The notes beneath the pieces are model-generated. The model was not told the origin of the DNA and made no database searches. It saw only the letters and a list, made by a program, of their open reading frames with translations. The position numbers and the translations under genes are program-made. A stretch of DNA of 64,000 bases, taken from contig CALMRZ010000017.1 of the NCBI GenBank assembly GCA_937872225.1, positions 156,325 through 220,324 on the forward strand, written 5' to 3'. Source of the stretch: an uncultured Spirochaetota bacterium. GTDB taxonomy: Bacteria > Spirochaetota > UBA4802 > UBA5550. Shown in pieces: positions 9,435 through 18,449 of the stretch; the first letter of the stretch is position 1, and each line of letters begins with the position of its first letter.

Positions 9435-9467
9435 GGGGGCTTCCTCAAACAGGAAGCCCCCTTTTTT
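9435..9467 (+). terminator. Rho-independent terminator of the Fe-S oxidoreductase gene
   Basis: A perfect 11-bp stem (9435-9445 with 9451-9461) with a 5-nt loop is followed by six T. Confidence 0.95.
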
Positions 9468-9560
9468 ATGCACATGAGCAATAAATCGTCAGATTTAAGA
9501 AAAAGAAAAAATTAATTATTTTTTTAAATTAATACTTGCATTTTGCAACCATTAATGTCT

Positions 9561-9602
9561 GGTTGGATAATCAACCAATTCAGACAGGCTGGTTGGTTTT
9601 TT
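9561..9602 (+). promoter_or_regulatory. Attenuator-like pair of mutually exclusive hairpins before the CoA-transferase gene
   Basis: GGTTGG occurs at 9561-9566 and again at 9591-9596. Both can pair with the single CAACC(A) at 9572-9577. Pairing with the second copy gives AACCAA/TTGGTT (9573-9578 with 9593-9598) followed by six T, a terminator shape, only 32 nt before the start codon at 9634. Pairing with the first copy would prevent it. The ligand or signal is not visible. Confidence 0.45.
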
Positions 9603-9633
9603 CAGTATGATGCAAATTCAGGGGAGGTTGTAT

Positions 9634-10824
9634 ATGGGAGCTATGCTAGATGGTATCAGGATCATTGATTTCACCGCCAATATCGCCGGTCCGGCTGCAA
9701 CTGCGTTATTATCCGATATGGGAGCTGAGGTCATTAAAGTTGAAAAGCCTGGTATCGGAGATGATGCGCGCCTGTTTCCGCCCTATATAAATGGGTTCTC
9801 TGCGCCATTTATCGTTATGAACAGGGCGAAAAAAAGCGTTGTTATTGACATGAAAAAACCGCAGGGCGTACAGATTTTCAAGGAACTGGTTGCTACCGCT
9901 GATGTCCTGGTTGAAAATTACAAACCCGGCGTGATGAAAAAACTAGGACTTGACTATGAGACGTTAAAAGAGATCAATCCGAAACTCATAATGCTGTCAT
10001 TATCCGGATATGGCCAATATGGCCCGCTTTCAAAAAGGCCCGCCTATGATTCAATCATACAGGCCTGCTCCGGTATCATGGATGTTACCGGCTTCCCCGA
10101 TGGTCCGCCGGTCAAAGCAGGTCCGATTATAATCGACCTTGCAACGGCCATGCAGGCCGGTTTTGCAATATGCGCGGCATTGTTCGCCCGGGAAAGAACC
10201 GGTGTTGGGGAATATATCGATCTGTCGATGTTTGAAACAGCGATAAACCTTCTGGCCGGCGTATGGACCGATTACACCGTCACCAAGAATGTGCCGAAAA
10301 GAACCGGTAACCGGTATCCCTATGTCAGTCCCTTTGATACGTTCCATGCAAAGAACGGCTACTTCATGATCTGCAGCGCCGGGGACAAGACCTTCCACAA
10401 TCTCTGCGATGCCATGGGCATGGCTGAACTAAAAACAGATGAGCGCTTCAAAAACCTGTTTGTCCGCAACGCCAATGAGCCGGAATTGAAGAAGATAATT
10501 CAGGAATGGGTTGAAAGCAAGACCACCGATGAATTGATGGAAATATTGATCAAGCATGAGGTTCCCGCTTCGCCTATATTCAGCGTCAAGGATGTCGTGG
10601 AGCACCCCCATACCATTGCACGGGGCATTCCGGTGGAGCTGGAACAGCCCGGGCGGGGCAATGTTGTCATATACGGACCTGCGATCAAGACGAAAAACAG
10701 CGAGACAAAAGTGCGCGGCGCAGCGCCGGAACATGGCCAGCATACCGACTGGATGCTCAATGAGATTCTGAAGAAATCTCCTGAAGAAATTAATCAATTG
10801 AGAACATCCGGAGTAATTAAATAA
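9634..10824 (+). CDS. Class III (CaiB/BaiF family) acyl-CoA transferase
   Basis: A 396-residue family III CoA-transferase, which moves CoA between carboxylic acids through an aspartyl-CoA thioester. The likely catalytic residue is D168 in GPIIIDLATAM, matching D169 of formyl-CoA transferase. The N-terminal LDGIRIIDF, ADVLVENYKPGVM and SGYGQYGP blocks are typical. ATG 9634 is preferred over ATG 9607 because GGGGAGG (9621-9627) sits at the right distance. Substrate is unknown. Together with the preceding Fe-S oxidoreductase it hints at anaerobic fatty- or organic-acid oxidation, though each gene has its own terminator. An attenuator-like structure lies just upstream. Confidence 0.9.
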   Translation: MGAMLDGIRIIDFTANIAGPAATALLSDMGAEVIKVEKPGIGDDARLFPPYINGFSAPFIVMNRAKKSVVIDMKKPQGVQIFKELVATADVLVENYKPGVMKKLGLDYETLKEINPKLIMLSLSGYGQYGPLSKRPAYDSIIQACSGIMDVTGFPDGPPVKAGPIIIDLATAMQAGFAICAALFARERTGVGEYIDLSMFETAINLLAGVWTDYTVTKNVPKRTGNRYPYVSPFDTFHAKNGYFMICSAGDKTFHNLCDAMGMAELKTDERFKNLFVRNANEPELKKIIQEWVESKTTDELMEILIKHEVPASPIFSVKDVVEHPHTIARGIPVELEQPGRGNVVIYGPAIKTKNSETKVRGAAPEHGQHTDWMLNEILKKSPEEINQLRTSGVIK

Positions 10825-10835
10825 ATTTTGCCATG

Positions 10836-10861
10836 AGCGGGGCGTACGCCCCGCTTTTTTT
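10836..10861 (+). terminator. Rho-independent terminator of the CoA-transferase gene
   Basis: The perfect 20-nt palindrome AGCGGGGCGTACGCCCCGCT (10836-10855) is followed by a run of seven T (10855-10861). It also separates this gene from the convergent permease gene. Confidence 0.93.
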
Positions 10862-10913
10862 GGCAAAAATTCTTAGAGAACAGTGCATTGATTGAAAATG
10901 AATGATCGTAAAC

Positions 10914-12449
10914 CTAACTCCTCCGCGACAGATAAAATCGGTTATATATAAAAATCAACAACAGGATTATCGAAAACAGGACGTACCCCAGCGTAATGTC
11001 TCCCGCGGCACCAAAACCGATTTCAGGGGCATGAATGAATCCGAAATACGAGAAAACTATCAGCGGAATGGTCCAGTAAAAAGCTAGTAAAAAGTTTTTG
11101 TCGATAAGATAGACCGCAACGGCGGAGAGAAACATAGCTGAAAAAAGAGCCCCCTCGGAAAAGACAAGTATTCCTTTTAGATGGGGGAGTGTCTTTGTTA
11201 TGATGCTATTCACCTGTGCCGTTGAATAGCTCCCTTCAGCATTGACAAACTGACGAAGCAAGTTAAGGCCCCAGGACGCGATTGCCGGCATGAGTCCGAG
11301 AGCGACAGCGGGGGCGTGGTCCTTCGGGGTGGTCTGGAACGCCTGAGCCGTAATTATCACGCCGATCCAGAGTAGTATGGGAAACCCCGCTTCAAGGGGT
11401 ATTGCGGAAACAATAACGCTCATCAGACCGGTGAAGCAGATTATGGTCATAACCGCACCGTTTATTATGGAATAGCCGGATCGGGCGCCGAGACCCTTCC
11501 ACCCTGGATGGCCGATGTAGACCGTTGACGGGAAAGGCGACCCGAAGAAAGAGCCGATAATGGTCCCGATTCCGTTCATTGCCAGGGTTGGTGTGGCCGG
11601 AAAGGTATCGCCTGCAGCGGAGGCTGATTCGATGTTCTGCAATGTACCAAAAAAAGCCATGATGCCCATGGGTATTGATATCGAAAGATAGGGAAGTATG
11701 TCTTTGATGTTGACTCCATTGATAATATCCAGGAGAAAAAAACCGGGCAAATATATTGAAACCTCCCCGGTCGATTCCACGAGCCGGGTTGGATTCATGG
11801 CTCCCGTGAACCAGGCTATGGCCGATCCAATGGCGAGGGCGTAAAAACCCGCGGGTATTCTGAAGGGTAGCTTGACATGGGAAAAATATTCAGACATGAT
11901 GAGTGCCATGGGAATAAGGGCGATAATCGGCCGGTCCCATATCTTGATGGTCTGGTCAAGGGCAATGAATGATATGGCAATGCCGGCGAGGGTGGACAGG
12001 AGGGCCGCCCGGGGAGTCAGTTTTCTGAGACGATCGCCAAAAAAAGCCCCTATCCCCTCAAAGAAACCGCTTATGAAACAGCTGATAACGCCCACCTTCC
12101 ATGCAAAGTCTGCGTCCCTTGTATGGATATAAACAGGCGCGATAATTAAGGAGAAAAAAGCAAAGAGGCTCACGGTATTAATGCCGTAGGGCAATGCCGT
12201 GACGTCGATGCGGCCTTCCCTTCTGGCAAGACGATGGGCCTGCCAGGAGTAAAAAATGTTTCCGGCAAGTACCGCGGTGGCGGTACCGGGGAGCATTCTT
12301 CCGAAAACCAGTGATGACGGCATGCCGATGGTGAGGCAAAGGCCGGTTATGATGAGAAGGTTGACCAGGTTATCGATAAAGAGACCTATGAACCCGTCAA
12401 TATCTCCTTTGACGAATACAGGATAAGAAAACGCAGGCCGTTCTTTCAT
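10914..12449 (-). CDS. NCS2/AzgA-like multi-pass permease
   Basis: A 511-residue very hydrophobic protein with about 12-14 transmembrane helices. The segments GNIFYSWQAHRLA, TALPYGINTVSLFAFFSLII and MAFFGTLQNIESA place it in the nucleobase-cation symporter 2 superfamily, nearest in style to the AzgA-like branch (xanthine/guanine/hypoxanthine or related anion). Substrate cannot be read from the sequence. The ATG at 12449 is chosen because a GAGGGAAAG site lies just upstream; an earlier in-frame start would overlap nfo by 4 nt. It is third in a minus-strand run yggU-nfo-permease with 43- and 62-nt gaps. Confidence 0.75.
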   Translation of the reverse strand: MKERPAFSYPVFVKGDIDGFIGLFIDNLVNLLIITGLCLTIGMPSSLVFGRMLPGTATAVLAGNIFYSWQAHRLARREGRIDVTALPYGINTVSLFAFFSLIIAPVYIHTRDADFAWKVGVISCFISGFFEGIGAFFGDRLRKLTPRAALLSTLAGIAISFIALDQTIKIWDRPIIALIPMALIMSEYFSHVKLPFRIPAGFYALAIGSAIAWFTGAMNPTRLVESTGEVSIYLPGFFLLDIINGVNIKDILPYLSISIPMGIMAFFGTLQNIESASAAGDTFPATPTLAMNGIGTIIGSFFGSPFPSTVYIGHPGWKGLGARSGYSIINGAVMTIICFTGLMSVIVSAIPLEAGFPILLWIGVIITAQAFQTTPKDHAPAVALGLMPAIASWGLNLLRQFVNAEGSYSTAQVNSIITKTLPHLKGILVFSEGALFSAMFLSAVAVYLIDKNFLLAFYWTIPLIVFSYFGFIHAPEIGFGAAGDITLGYVLFSIILLLIFIYNRFYLSRRS

Positions 12450-12511
12450 TGTCTTTCCCTCGATATGAATATAATGTGACCCCGGAGCAACATTCCCCCG
12501 GGGGATCCTGA

Positions 12512-13354
12512 TCATGTGTTCATCAAGCGCCGCAGTGTTTTCAAATTCATTTTATCTGCTTCATCATCATTTAATTTCGGGGTCTCAAGCACCAGGGGGA
12601 TGGATGCAAGTTTCGAATCATTGAGGAGCAATCGAAAGCCCTCATTTCCAATGCATCCCTTGCCAATATGTTCATGACGGTCAACCAGGCTGCCGCAATC
12701 TTTTTTCGAATCGTTTACATGGATCAATTTGAGCCTTTTCAAACCTATGACTGCATCAAATTCTGAAAAGACCCTTGTATATCCTTCACTTTGTGACATA
12801 TCATAACCGGCGGCAAAAATATGACAGGTATCAAGACATACTCCGAGCCTTGCCGGACAGGAGGCCCTGTCCATGATAGCGCGGATTTGTTCGAAACGAT
12901 GGCCGATGGAAGAACCCTGCCCGGCTGTCGTTTCCAGCAATATTGTTGTTTTTTTCGTCCTGGTCAGCACTTCCGAAAGATTTTCGGCAATTGAGTCAAT
13001 CCCCTGGTCAAGCCCCCTCCCGCCGTGACTGCCCGGGTGGAGTACCATATAATCAATATGAAGCTGTTCGGCGCGATGAAGTTCGTCAGTGAGGGCTGTC
13101 AGGGATTTTTTTTTCACATCACCGATGCCGGCGAGATTGATGAGGTAACCGGAATGGGCAAAAACTTCAATGTCTTTCGCGGTATCTTTTGCTTGAACAA
13201 AGGCGGCAATATCTTCTTTGCTGTATGGCTTGGCTTCCCACCGGTTTGAATTTTTCAAAAAGATCTGAACTGCCTGGATGTTAAGCTGAGCGGCTTTTTC
13301 CACCGCCCTGTACAGACCCCCTGAAATCGAGAGATGAACCCCTATTTTTCTCAT
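12512..13354 (-). CDS. nfo: Endonuclease IV (AP endonuclease)
   Basis: A 280-residue TIM-barrel, three-zinc enzyme that cleaves the backbone 5' of abasic sites in base-excision repair. The signature blocks are all present: HLSISGG, LLETTAGQG, CLDTCHIFAAGYD, HVNDSK and DRHEHIGKG, ending with LETP. These carry the His, Asp and Glu zinc ligands. Length is typical. An AGGA ribosome site lies 7 nt upstream of the ATG. It sits between a DUF167 gene and a permease gene, probably in one transcript. Confidence 0.95.
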   Translation of the reverse strand: MRKIGVHLSISGGLYRAVEKAAQLNIQAVQIFLKNSNRWEAKPYSKEDIAAFVQAKDTAKDIEVFAHSGYLINLAGIGDVKKKSLTALTDELHRAEQLHIDYMVLHPGSHGGRGLDQGIDSIAENLSEVLTRTKKTTILLETTAGQGSSIGHRFEQIRAIMDRASCPARLGVCLDTCHIFAAGYDMSQSEGYTRVFSEFDAVIGLKRLKLIHVNDSKKDCGSLVDRHEHIGKGCIGNEGFRLLLNDSKLASIPLVLETPKLNDDEADKMNLKTLRRLMNT

Positions 13355-13397
13355 GCCATTCCTGAATCCATTATTTGCAGCAATACTGCAGCATTTA

Positions 13398-13670
13398 TTA
13401 ACGGGACGATATTTTTTTCAGTATGCTTTCGGGTGAAAGACCTTCGATCTCGATACGCTTCTTTTTTCCTTTTTCGCCGGAGATAATCGTGATATCAGAT
13501 TTCGGAATCCTCAGCTTTTTTGAAAACAGGCCAATGAGCTCTGAATTGGCTTTGCCATCAACGGGCGGAGCGTTGAGATAAACTTTTATGTTGTTACCGG
13601 CATCAACTGTAATGGTGCTTCGGGACGATTTCGGCGATACCGTTATGTCAAAAATTGATTTAATTGCCAT
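13398..13670 (-). CDS. yggU: DUF167 (YggU family) small protein
   Basis: A 90-residue protein with the YggU/DUF167 pattern: a first strand FDITVSPKSSR, then VYLNAPPVDGKANSELIGLFSKKL, then a lysine-rich IISGEKGKKKRIEIEG. The family is widespread, structurally small alpha/beta, and has no proven function. It is the first gene of the minus-strand yggU-nfo-permease run and diverges from the aminotransferase gene at 13887. Confidence 0.85.
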   Translation of the reverse strand: MAIKSIFDITVSPKSSRSTITVDAGNNIKVYLNAPPVDGKANSELIGLFSKKLRIPKSDITIISGEKGKKKRIEIEGLSPESILKKISSR

Positions 13671-13886
13671 GGTATTGTTTGTACAGGAATATATTTCCAG
13701 CGCAAGTTCTTTTTACTGGTTGGTGCGTGATAAAACCGAAGGTGCGACCGAGGATGAGGTATATGCAATTATTGAGTCTATGGCAATTAATGATTGAAAT
13801 TGTCTTCATCCGTTGCTAGTATAGCTTAATTTCACTACCGCCGTTCTCATTAGTATTACCATCACCAGTAAGGGGTAATTGCAATA

Positions 13887-15113
13887 ATGAGTACCAGAGA
13901 CAAAATAATTACATCATACGCCGATCACATTTCCCCGGGCAAGGTCGACATTTATTCTAAGTTTCACCTTATGCTTGTTCCCGGAAAACGAGACGGCTGT
14001 TACCTCTATGACATTAATGGGACGAGGTATATCAATTGTCACAGTAACGGCGGTGTGTTCAATCTCGGCCATCGCAACCGGCGGATAATACGCGCCGTCA
14101 GCGAGGCGATGAAACAATACGACATAGGAAATCATCACCTGGTCAGCGAACCGAAGGCTCGGCTGGGAGAATTATTGGCATCGTCAATGCCGGCAGGATT
14201 AAACCAGGTTGTGTACGGGGTTAGCGGCGGGGAGGCGGTTGACCTGGCCATCAAACTTGCCCGGGGAGTCACCGGCAGGGCGGAGATTATTTCTGCAAAG
14301 GGTGGGTACCACGGGCACACCGGGCTTGCCCTTGCCACCGGGGACAGGAAATTCAGGGAGAAATTCGGTCCATCCATACCGGGCTTCCGGCAGGTCCGTT
14401 TTAATGACATTGGCAGCCTTGAAAAGGCATTGTCGAAAAAAACGGCAGCAGTGGTGTTTGAGACAATTCCCGCTACCATGGGAATAGTGGTCCCAGCAAA
14501 AGATTTCTACCGGAAGGTCAAATTACTATGCGAAAGCAACGGCACATTGCTCATCATGGATGAAATACAAACCGGTTTTGGACGGACGGGCTCCATGTGG
14601 GGATTCGATCAATTCAATGTTGTTCCTGATATCGTGACACTGGGCAAGGGCATGAGCGGCGGAATATATCCCATTACCGCCACCGTGTACAGGGAAAAAT
14701 ACGCCGGGTTTTTCAGGGAGGACCCTTTTGTCCACATCTCTACGTTCGGCGGGAGCGAGATTGGATGCCTTGTAGCCATCGAAGTGATGCGTATTACCGG
14801 CAGGGGGCCGTTTTTGAAGCACGTGAATGCAATGGGCAAATTTTTTTCCGAACGGCTGGACAACCTTTCCCGAAAATACCCGTCCTTGAAATTACGGGTC
14901 AGAGGCCTTGGCCTCATGATGGGCCTTGAATTCAAGGATGAAATGACAGCGCTCTTCGTCATGAAGCACCTGTTCGATGAGGGTATTTATCTTGTCTATT
15001 CCAGTAATGATCCGAAAGTGCTCCAGTTCATGCCGGTGCTGACAATCACTAAAAGGCAGGGGGCCGACATTATGCATCGGATGGATCAGGCATTCGCTAA
15101 AATGGGGAGATAA
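13887..15113 (+). CDS. Class III PLP-dependent aminotransferase (glutamate-1-semialdehyde aminomutase-like)
   Basis: A 408-residue fold-type I PLP enzyme. The PLP-contacting Asp is in LIMDEIQTGFGRTG and the Schiff-base lysine is K254 in TLGKGMSGG. Further family marks are HSNGGVFNLGHR, VSGGEAVDLAIKLAR and KGGYHGHTG. It resembles the branch with glutamate-1-semialdehyde aminomutase and acetylornithine/omega-amino-acid aminotransferases; the lack of any heme gene nearby argues against a true hemL. It starts a tight operon: the next gene begins 6 nt after its stop. AAGGGG lies 10 nt before the ATG. The substrate is unknown. Confidence 0.85.
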   Translation: MSTRDKIITSYADHISPGKVDIYSKFHLMLVPGKRDGCYLYDINGTRYINCHSNGGVFNLGHRNRRIIRAVSEAMKQYDIGNHHLVSEPKARLGELLASSMPAGLNQVVYGVSGGEAVDLAIKLARGVTGRAEIISAKGGYHGHTGLALATGDRKFREKFGPSIPGFRQVRFNDIGSLEKALSKKTAAVVFETIPATMGIVVPAKDFYRKVKLLCESNGTLLIMDEIQTGFGRTGSMWGFDQFNVVPDIVTLGKGMSGGIYPITATVYREKYAGFFREDPFVHISTFGGSEIGCLVAIEVMRITGRGPFLKHVNAMGKFFSERLDNLSRKYPSLKLRVRGLGLMMGLEFKDEMTALFVMKHLFDEGIYLVYSSNDPKVLQFMPVLTITKRQGADIMHRMDQAFAKMGR

Positions 15114-15119
15114 AGAACG

Positions 15120-16643
15120 ATGAAGGCGAATGAAAGCAGTCACGCACCCATAATTGAATTGTTTAACAATTGTGACCTTGCATACTCATTCAAGAATAAA
15201 AGACTTCGATATCTCCGGTCAGCCTCGGTCCACAGGGAAATGCTCTATCTTCGGGATAATTTCAATACTATCTGGCAAAGAAAAGGAGATCTGTATCACC
15301 TCAAGGATGCGGATCTTTCGGTTCAGGGCCGCGATATACTCCAGGGTTTATTTGGCGACGCGGATTCAGCACAGGCTATTCTGAAGATTAACAAGGGATT
15401 TGCCGACCTTGACAGGAGACAAATAACAGATTTTTTCCGGATGCATATATCCAGCAGGGGAGCGCAAAAAAATCTGACAGCCATTCTGTTTGAAGGTGAT
15501 GATTCACTGGTCAATCTGGCCCGAAAGCAGATTCCTTATTTTGAACAGTACATGCCCACCATGAAAAAATTCAGTGAAATTGATGTGGCAACCCTGTCTC
15601 TCTCCCAACGCGATCTTGATAATATATTGCATTTTCTATCTAGATTTGATATTATTCAACAGAATCTTTCCATTGATGTGCTCCGCTATAAAGAATTTGG
15701 AAGAGATTTTTTCAGGCTCTATCGGGAAAGTGCCACAATTGATGTTGTTGGATACGGCGAAATCTCGACGGTCATGCAGCTCAACAAAAAGAGGCACGTC
15801 AGGCCTGATATCGTTGGGAGCGAATCGAAATGGATATGGAAAAAGATGCCACCCTTCCCGGGCAGGGACGATGTTGACCGATACCTGAAACTGTATGATG
15901 ATTACCGTAACATTCTTACAGAGGGGATCGGCATCGCCGTACCGATGCAGATTGCGCGGTTTTTCAGACATGATGACTATTACCAGGTCTATGCGGGCCA
16001 GGAGCGCGTAAAGGCGGAAAGCATCGGCAATGTCATCATAAAAATCCTTGATGAATCAAACGCCATCCGGCTGCTTCAAATGATATTAAAAAAGTTATGC
16101 GATGTGCATATGTTCAATCTAAAAAGCGAGACCATGAAAATAGGCATTGATGCCCAGCTTTCCAATTGGGCACTGGTCATGAAAAACAGGACAAAGGCGG
16201 AGGTCGGCGGCGATGAAGAAATATTGTATATTGATACCAGCTCGCCCATGATGCGGATCAACGGAACAGAACAGTTAAACCCGGAGATTTTTATCAAGAG
16301 TGCCGCTTCATTTTTACGACCGGTTATACGCAGGTTTTTCCTGCAGCAGGTTCTTGATCGATATTATGACATGCGAGCCGTGGCCATTGATGTAATTGCC
16401 AATCTGCATAAGGAGAAAAGAGCAGATCTGATAAACAGTTTTATTGAAACAACGAATGAATATTTTGCCGGGAAAAATATTAATGCTGCAGAGATAACCC
16501 GGAAGGAGATAGATGCGTATTATTCGAATGATGCATTTATCTGGAAGTTTTACCAGGCATCGCGAAAGATTGACCGTTTCCTTACGGAAAAAATAGCACG
16601 AAAGCGGTATATGTTCAGAATCCCTGAAAAGATTGAGCGATAA
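15120..16643 (+). CDS. Unknown protein with a divergent kinase/aminoglycoside-phosphotransferase-like fold
   Basis: A 507-residue protein without signal peptide. The first ~190 residues are helical and unrecognised. The rest carries a plausible kinase-like set: a glycine-rich GYGEIST (G211), a lysine candidate K237 or K240/241 (SKWIWKK), a catalytic-loop-like IDAQLSNW with D344 and N349 (D-x4-N), and a metal-Asp candidate D372 in YIDTSS. From memory it resembles the DUF6206 family, which I cannot confirm. It could phosphorylate a small molecule made or used by the flanking aminotransferase and Ntn hydrolase. The GTP/ATP-binding reading is inference from motif order and spacing. Confidence 0.55.
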   Translation: MKANESSHAPIIELFNNCDLAYSFKNKRLRYLRSASVHREMLYLRDNFNTIWQRKGDLYHLKDADLSVQGRDILQGLFGDADSAQAILKINKGFADLDRRQITDFFRMHISSRGAQKNLTAILFEGDDSLVNLARKQIPYFEQYMPTMKKFSEIDVATLSLSQRDLDNILHFLSRFDIIQQNLSIDVLRYKEFGRDFFRLYRESATIDVVGYGEISTVMQLNKKRHVRPDIVGSESKWIWKKMPPFPGRDDVDRYLKLYDDYRNILTEGIGIAVPMQIARFFRHDDYYQVYAGQERVKAESIGNVIIKILDESNAIRLLQMILKKLCDVHMFNLKSETMKIGIDAQLSNWALVMKNRTKAEVGGDEEILYIDTSSPMMRINGTEQLNPEIFIKSAASFLRPVIRRFFLQQVLDRYYDMRAVAIDVIANLHKEKRADLINSFIETTNEYFAGKNINAAEITRKEIDAYYSNDAFIWKFYQASRKIDRFLTEKIARKRYMFRIPEKIER

Positions 16644-16663
16644 AACTGCTGTAGGAAGCGACT

Positions 16664-18037
16664 ATGTGTGATACAATGGTTTCTACTCCAAAATCATCAG
16701 CTGATGGGTTGATGATAGTTGCAAAAAATTCCGATAGGGAGCCGAACGAGGCGCAAAACATCACCTTTGTCCCTGCTTCGGACCATCCCGCAGGTTCACG
16801 GGTAAGATGCACCTATATAGAGATTCCCCAGGTACGTCACACCTATGCAGCACTTCTATCGAGGCCCTTCTGGATGTTCGGCGCTGAAATGGGCGTGAAC
16901 GAGCATGGAGTCGCCATCGGCAACGAAGCCGTATTCACAAAAGAGAAATATCATAAAGAAAATGACGCTCTTCTGGGGATGGATATGCTCCGTCTTGCCC
17001 TTGAACGGTCGAGGAACGCCCTGGAGGCTATAGACGTGGTGACAAGGCTGCTGTCTGTCCATGGACAAGGCGGTGTTCACACGATGGGCGGAACAAAATA
17101 TTATCATAATTCATTTATCATTGCTGATCCGTCAGAAGCGTATATTCTTGAAACCGCCGGGTCCGCGTGGGTGTGTAAAAAAGTCGAAGATATAGCCACC
17201 ATCTCCAATTGCCTAACCATCGGGGATGATTATCATATGGGGTCATTTGACGGGATAAAAACGGGAAGCAGGACGAAAAAAAAGCAGCTTCATTTCAGCA
17301 GGGATTTCAGCGATACGGTGTTCACTCATTTTGCCCGCGGAAGAACCAGAAGGTCCTGCAGCTATGATTTGATGAGCAAGAGGAAGGGTGACATTACCAG
17401 CAGTGACATGATGCAGATACTGCGATCGCATAATACAGCGGAGCCTTATCACCCGGGACAAAGGCCCATGGAGCAATTATGCCTCCATGCCGGCGGTCTC
17501 ATTTCTTCTCAGACCGCAGGTTCCATGGTTGCTGTTTTAAGGAAAGGACGCATGCCCCTTGTATATTTCACTGGGACATCGGCGCCATGCATGAACGTAT
17601 TCAAGCCGCACACCATAATTAAAAATCAGAAAAAAATCTATCATACCGAAAGATTAACTCCTTCTTCATTCGGCGGCTATGACATGTACGGAAGTGCCTC
17701 GGATAGATGGGACCGTGAATCGCTCTGGTGGACGGGGGAAAGCATACATCGCCGTGTATTGATGAACTATTCAAGCCTTGTGCCGGTTGTTCATTCCGCA
17801 AGGAATGAAAAAGAAAGAATGGCAATTGAATCGGTTGAAAAAAAATGGGAAAAGAGCGATGGCATGGATTTCCTTGCTGTGTGCGGAAAACATGCAAAAG
17901 ATCTTGTGCTGCTGAATAAAAAAATTTCGGACACCGTCACGATTGAATACATGAAATTAGAAAACAAAAGAAATGTGCCCTGGTGGTTTGCTTATCAGTG
18001 GCACAGGATAAATGTAAAGGCGGGTTTTTTTATATGA
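16664..18037 (+). CDS. Secernin / C69-family Ntn-hydrolase (dipeptidase-like)
   Basis: A 457-residue protein beginning MCDTMV. In secernins and C69 peptidases, Met removal exposes this Cys2 as the N-terminal nucleophile. The following NSDREPNEAQ and the GVNEHGVAIGNEAVF block are family hallmarks, as is GGTKYYHNSFIIADPSEAYILET. Members hydrolyse amide bonds of dipeptides or unknown amides. No signal peptide, so it is cytosolic. It follows the kinase-fold gene by 20 nt and closes the operon. A role in deacylating or amidating a compound handled by the two upstream enzymes is inferred. Confidence 0.85.
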   Translation: MCDTMVSTPKSSADGLMIVAKNSDREPNEAQNITFVPASDHPAGSRVRCTYIEIPQVRHTYAALLSRPFWMFGAEMGVNEHGVAIGNEAVFTKEKYHKENDALLGMDMLRLALERSRNALEAIDVVTRLLSVHGQGGVHTMGGTKYYHNSFIIADPSEAYILETAGSAWVCKKVEDIATISNCLTIGDDYHMGSFDGIKTGSRTKKKQLHFSRDFSDTVFTHFARGRTRRSCSYDLMSKRKGDITSSDMMQILRSHNTAEPYHPGQRPMEQLCLHAGGLISSQTAGSMVAVLRKGRMPLVYFTGTSAPCMNVFKPHTIIKNQKKIYHTERLTPSSFGGYDMYGSASDRWDRESLWWTGESIHRRVLMNYSSLVPVVHSARNEKERMAIESVEKKWEKSDGMDFLAVCGKHAKDLVLLNKKISDTVTIEYMKLENKRNVPWWFAYQWHRINVKAGFFI

Positions 18038-18113
18038 CAATATTTTCGTTAAGAAGTTTCTGTCATTTGAACTGGAACGTGACAACCGGGTAAATACCCG
18101 CTTGCGGATTCCT

Positions 18114-18449
18114 TCATTGTTTAAATGCAGCAATTGCCTCGTTGACTGATGAAAAGAGTTTGATCACAGATGTAACTTTGGTCAAGTCCAAGACCTTCTT
18201 CACCTCATCATTGGCCGCGGCAAGGCGGAGCTGGGATTTCAAGCTCTGGTTAATATTGAGAAAAATTCCTATGCCGGAACTGGTGATCATTTTGACATCA
18301 CTGAGGTCAACAACGAGTTTTTTTATCCCTTTTTCTATTATTGTTTCCTGTAGCTTTTCCTTTAAATCTGGAACATCAAGGGTGTGTACTTCTTTCATGA
18401 CTATCTTAATTACAAACAGGTTATCGCCTTTATCGCTGACTTCTATCAT
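18114..18449 (-). CDS. STAS-domain anti-sigma-factor antagonist
   Basis: A 111-residue single STAS domain. The block VDLSDVKMITSSGIGIFLN carries the conserved serine of the SpoIIAA/RsbV phosphorylation site. Such proteins bind a kinase/anti-sigma factor when unphosphorylated and are reactivated by SpoIIE-type phosphatases, one of which is encoded at 270-2009. The ATG at 18449 is chosen over an upstream TTG because GGGAG lies 8 nt before it. No kinase gene is adjacent. It converges on the secernin operon. Confidence 0.85.
   Translation of the reverse strand: MIEVSDKGDNLFVIKIVMKEVHTLDVPDLKEKLQETIIEKGIKKLVVDLSDVKMITSSGIGIFLNINQSLKSQLRLAAANDEVKKVLDLTKVTSVIKLFSSVNEAIAAFKQ

Noticed and set aside
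8613-9473. Minus-strand open frame of 286 codons over the Fe-S oxidoreductase
   Set aside because: The plus strand encodes intact CCG motifs; the minus frame also runs through the terminator and has no recognisable domain.
13588-13797. Plus-strand 69-codon frame overlapping the yggU start
   Set aside because: Its first half is antisense to the conserved YggU domain and it has no ribosome site. The last ~40 codons are free of overlap but too short to support.
18087-18100. Small hairpin CGGGT-aaat-ACCCG as a terminator between the secernin and STAS genes
   Set aside because: The stem is only 5 bp and no T run follows on either strand.
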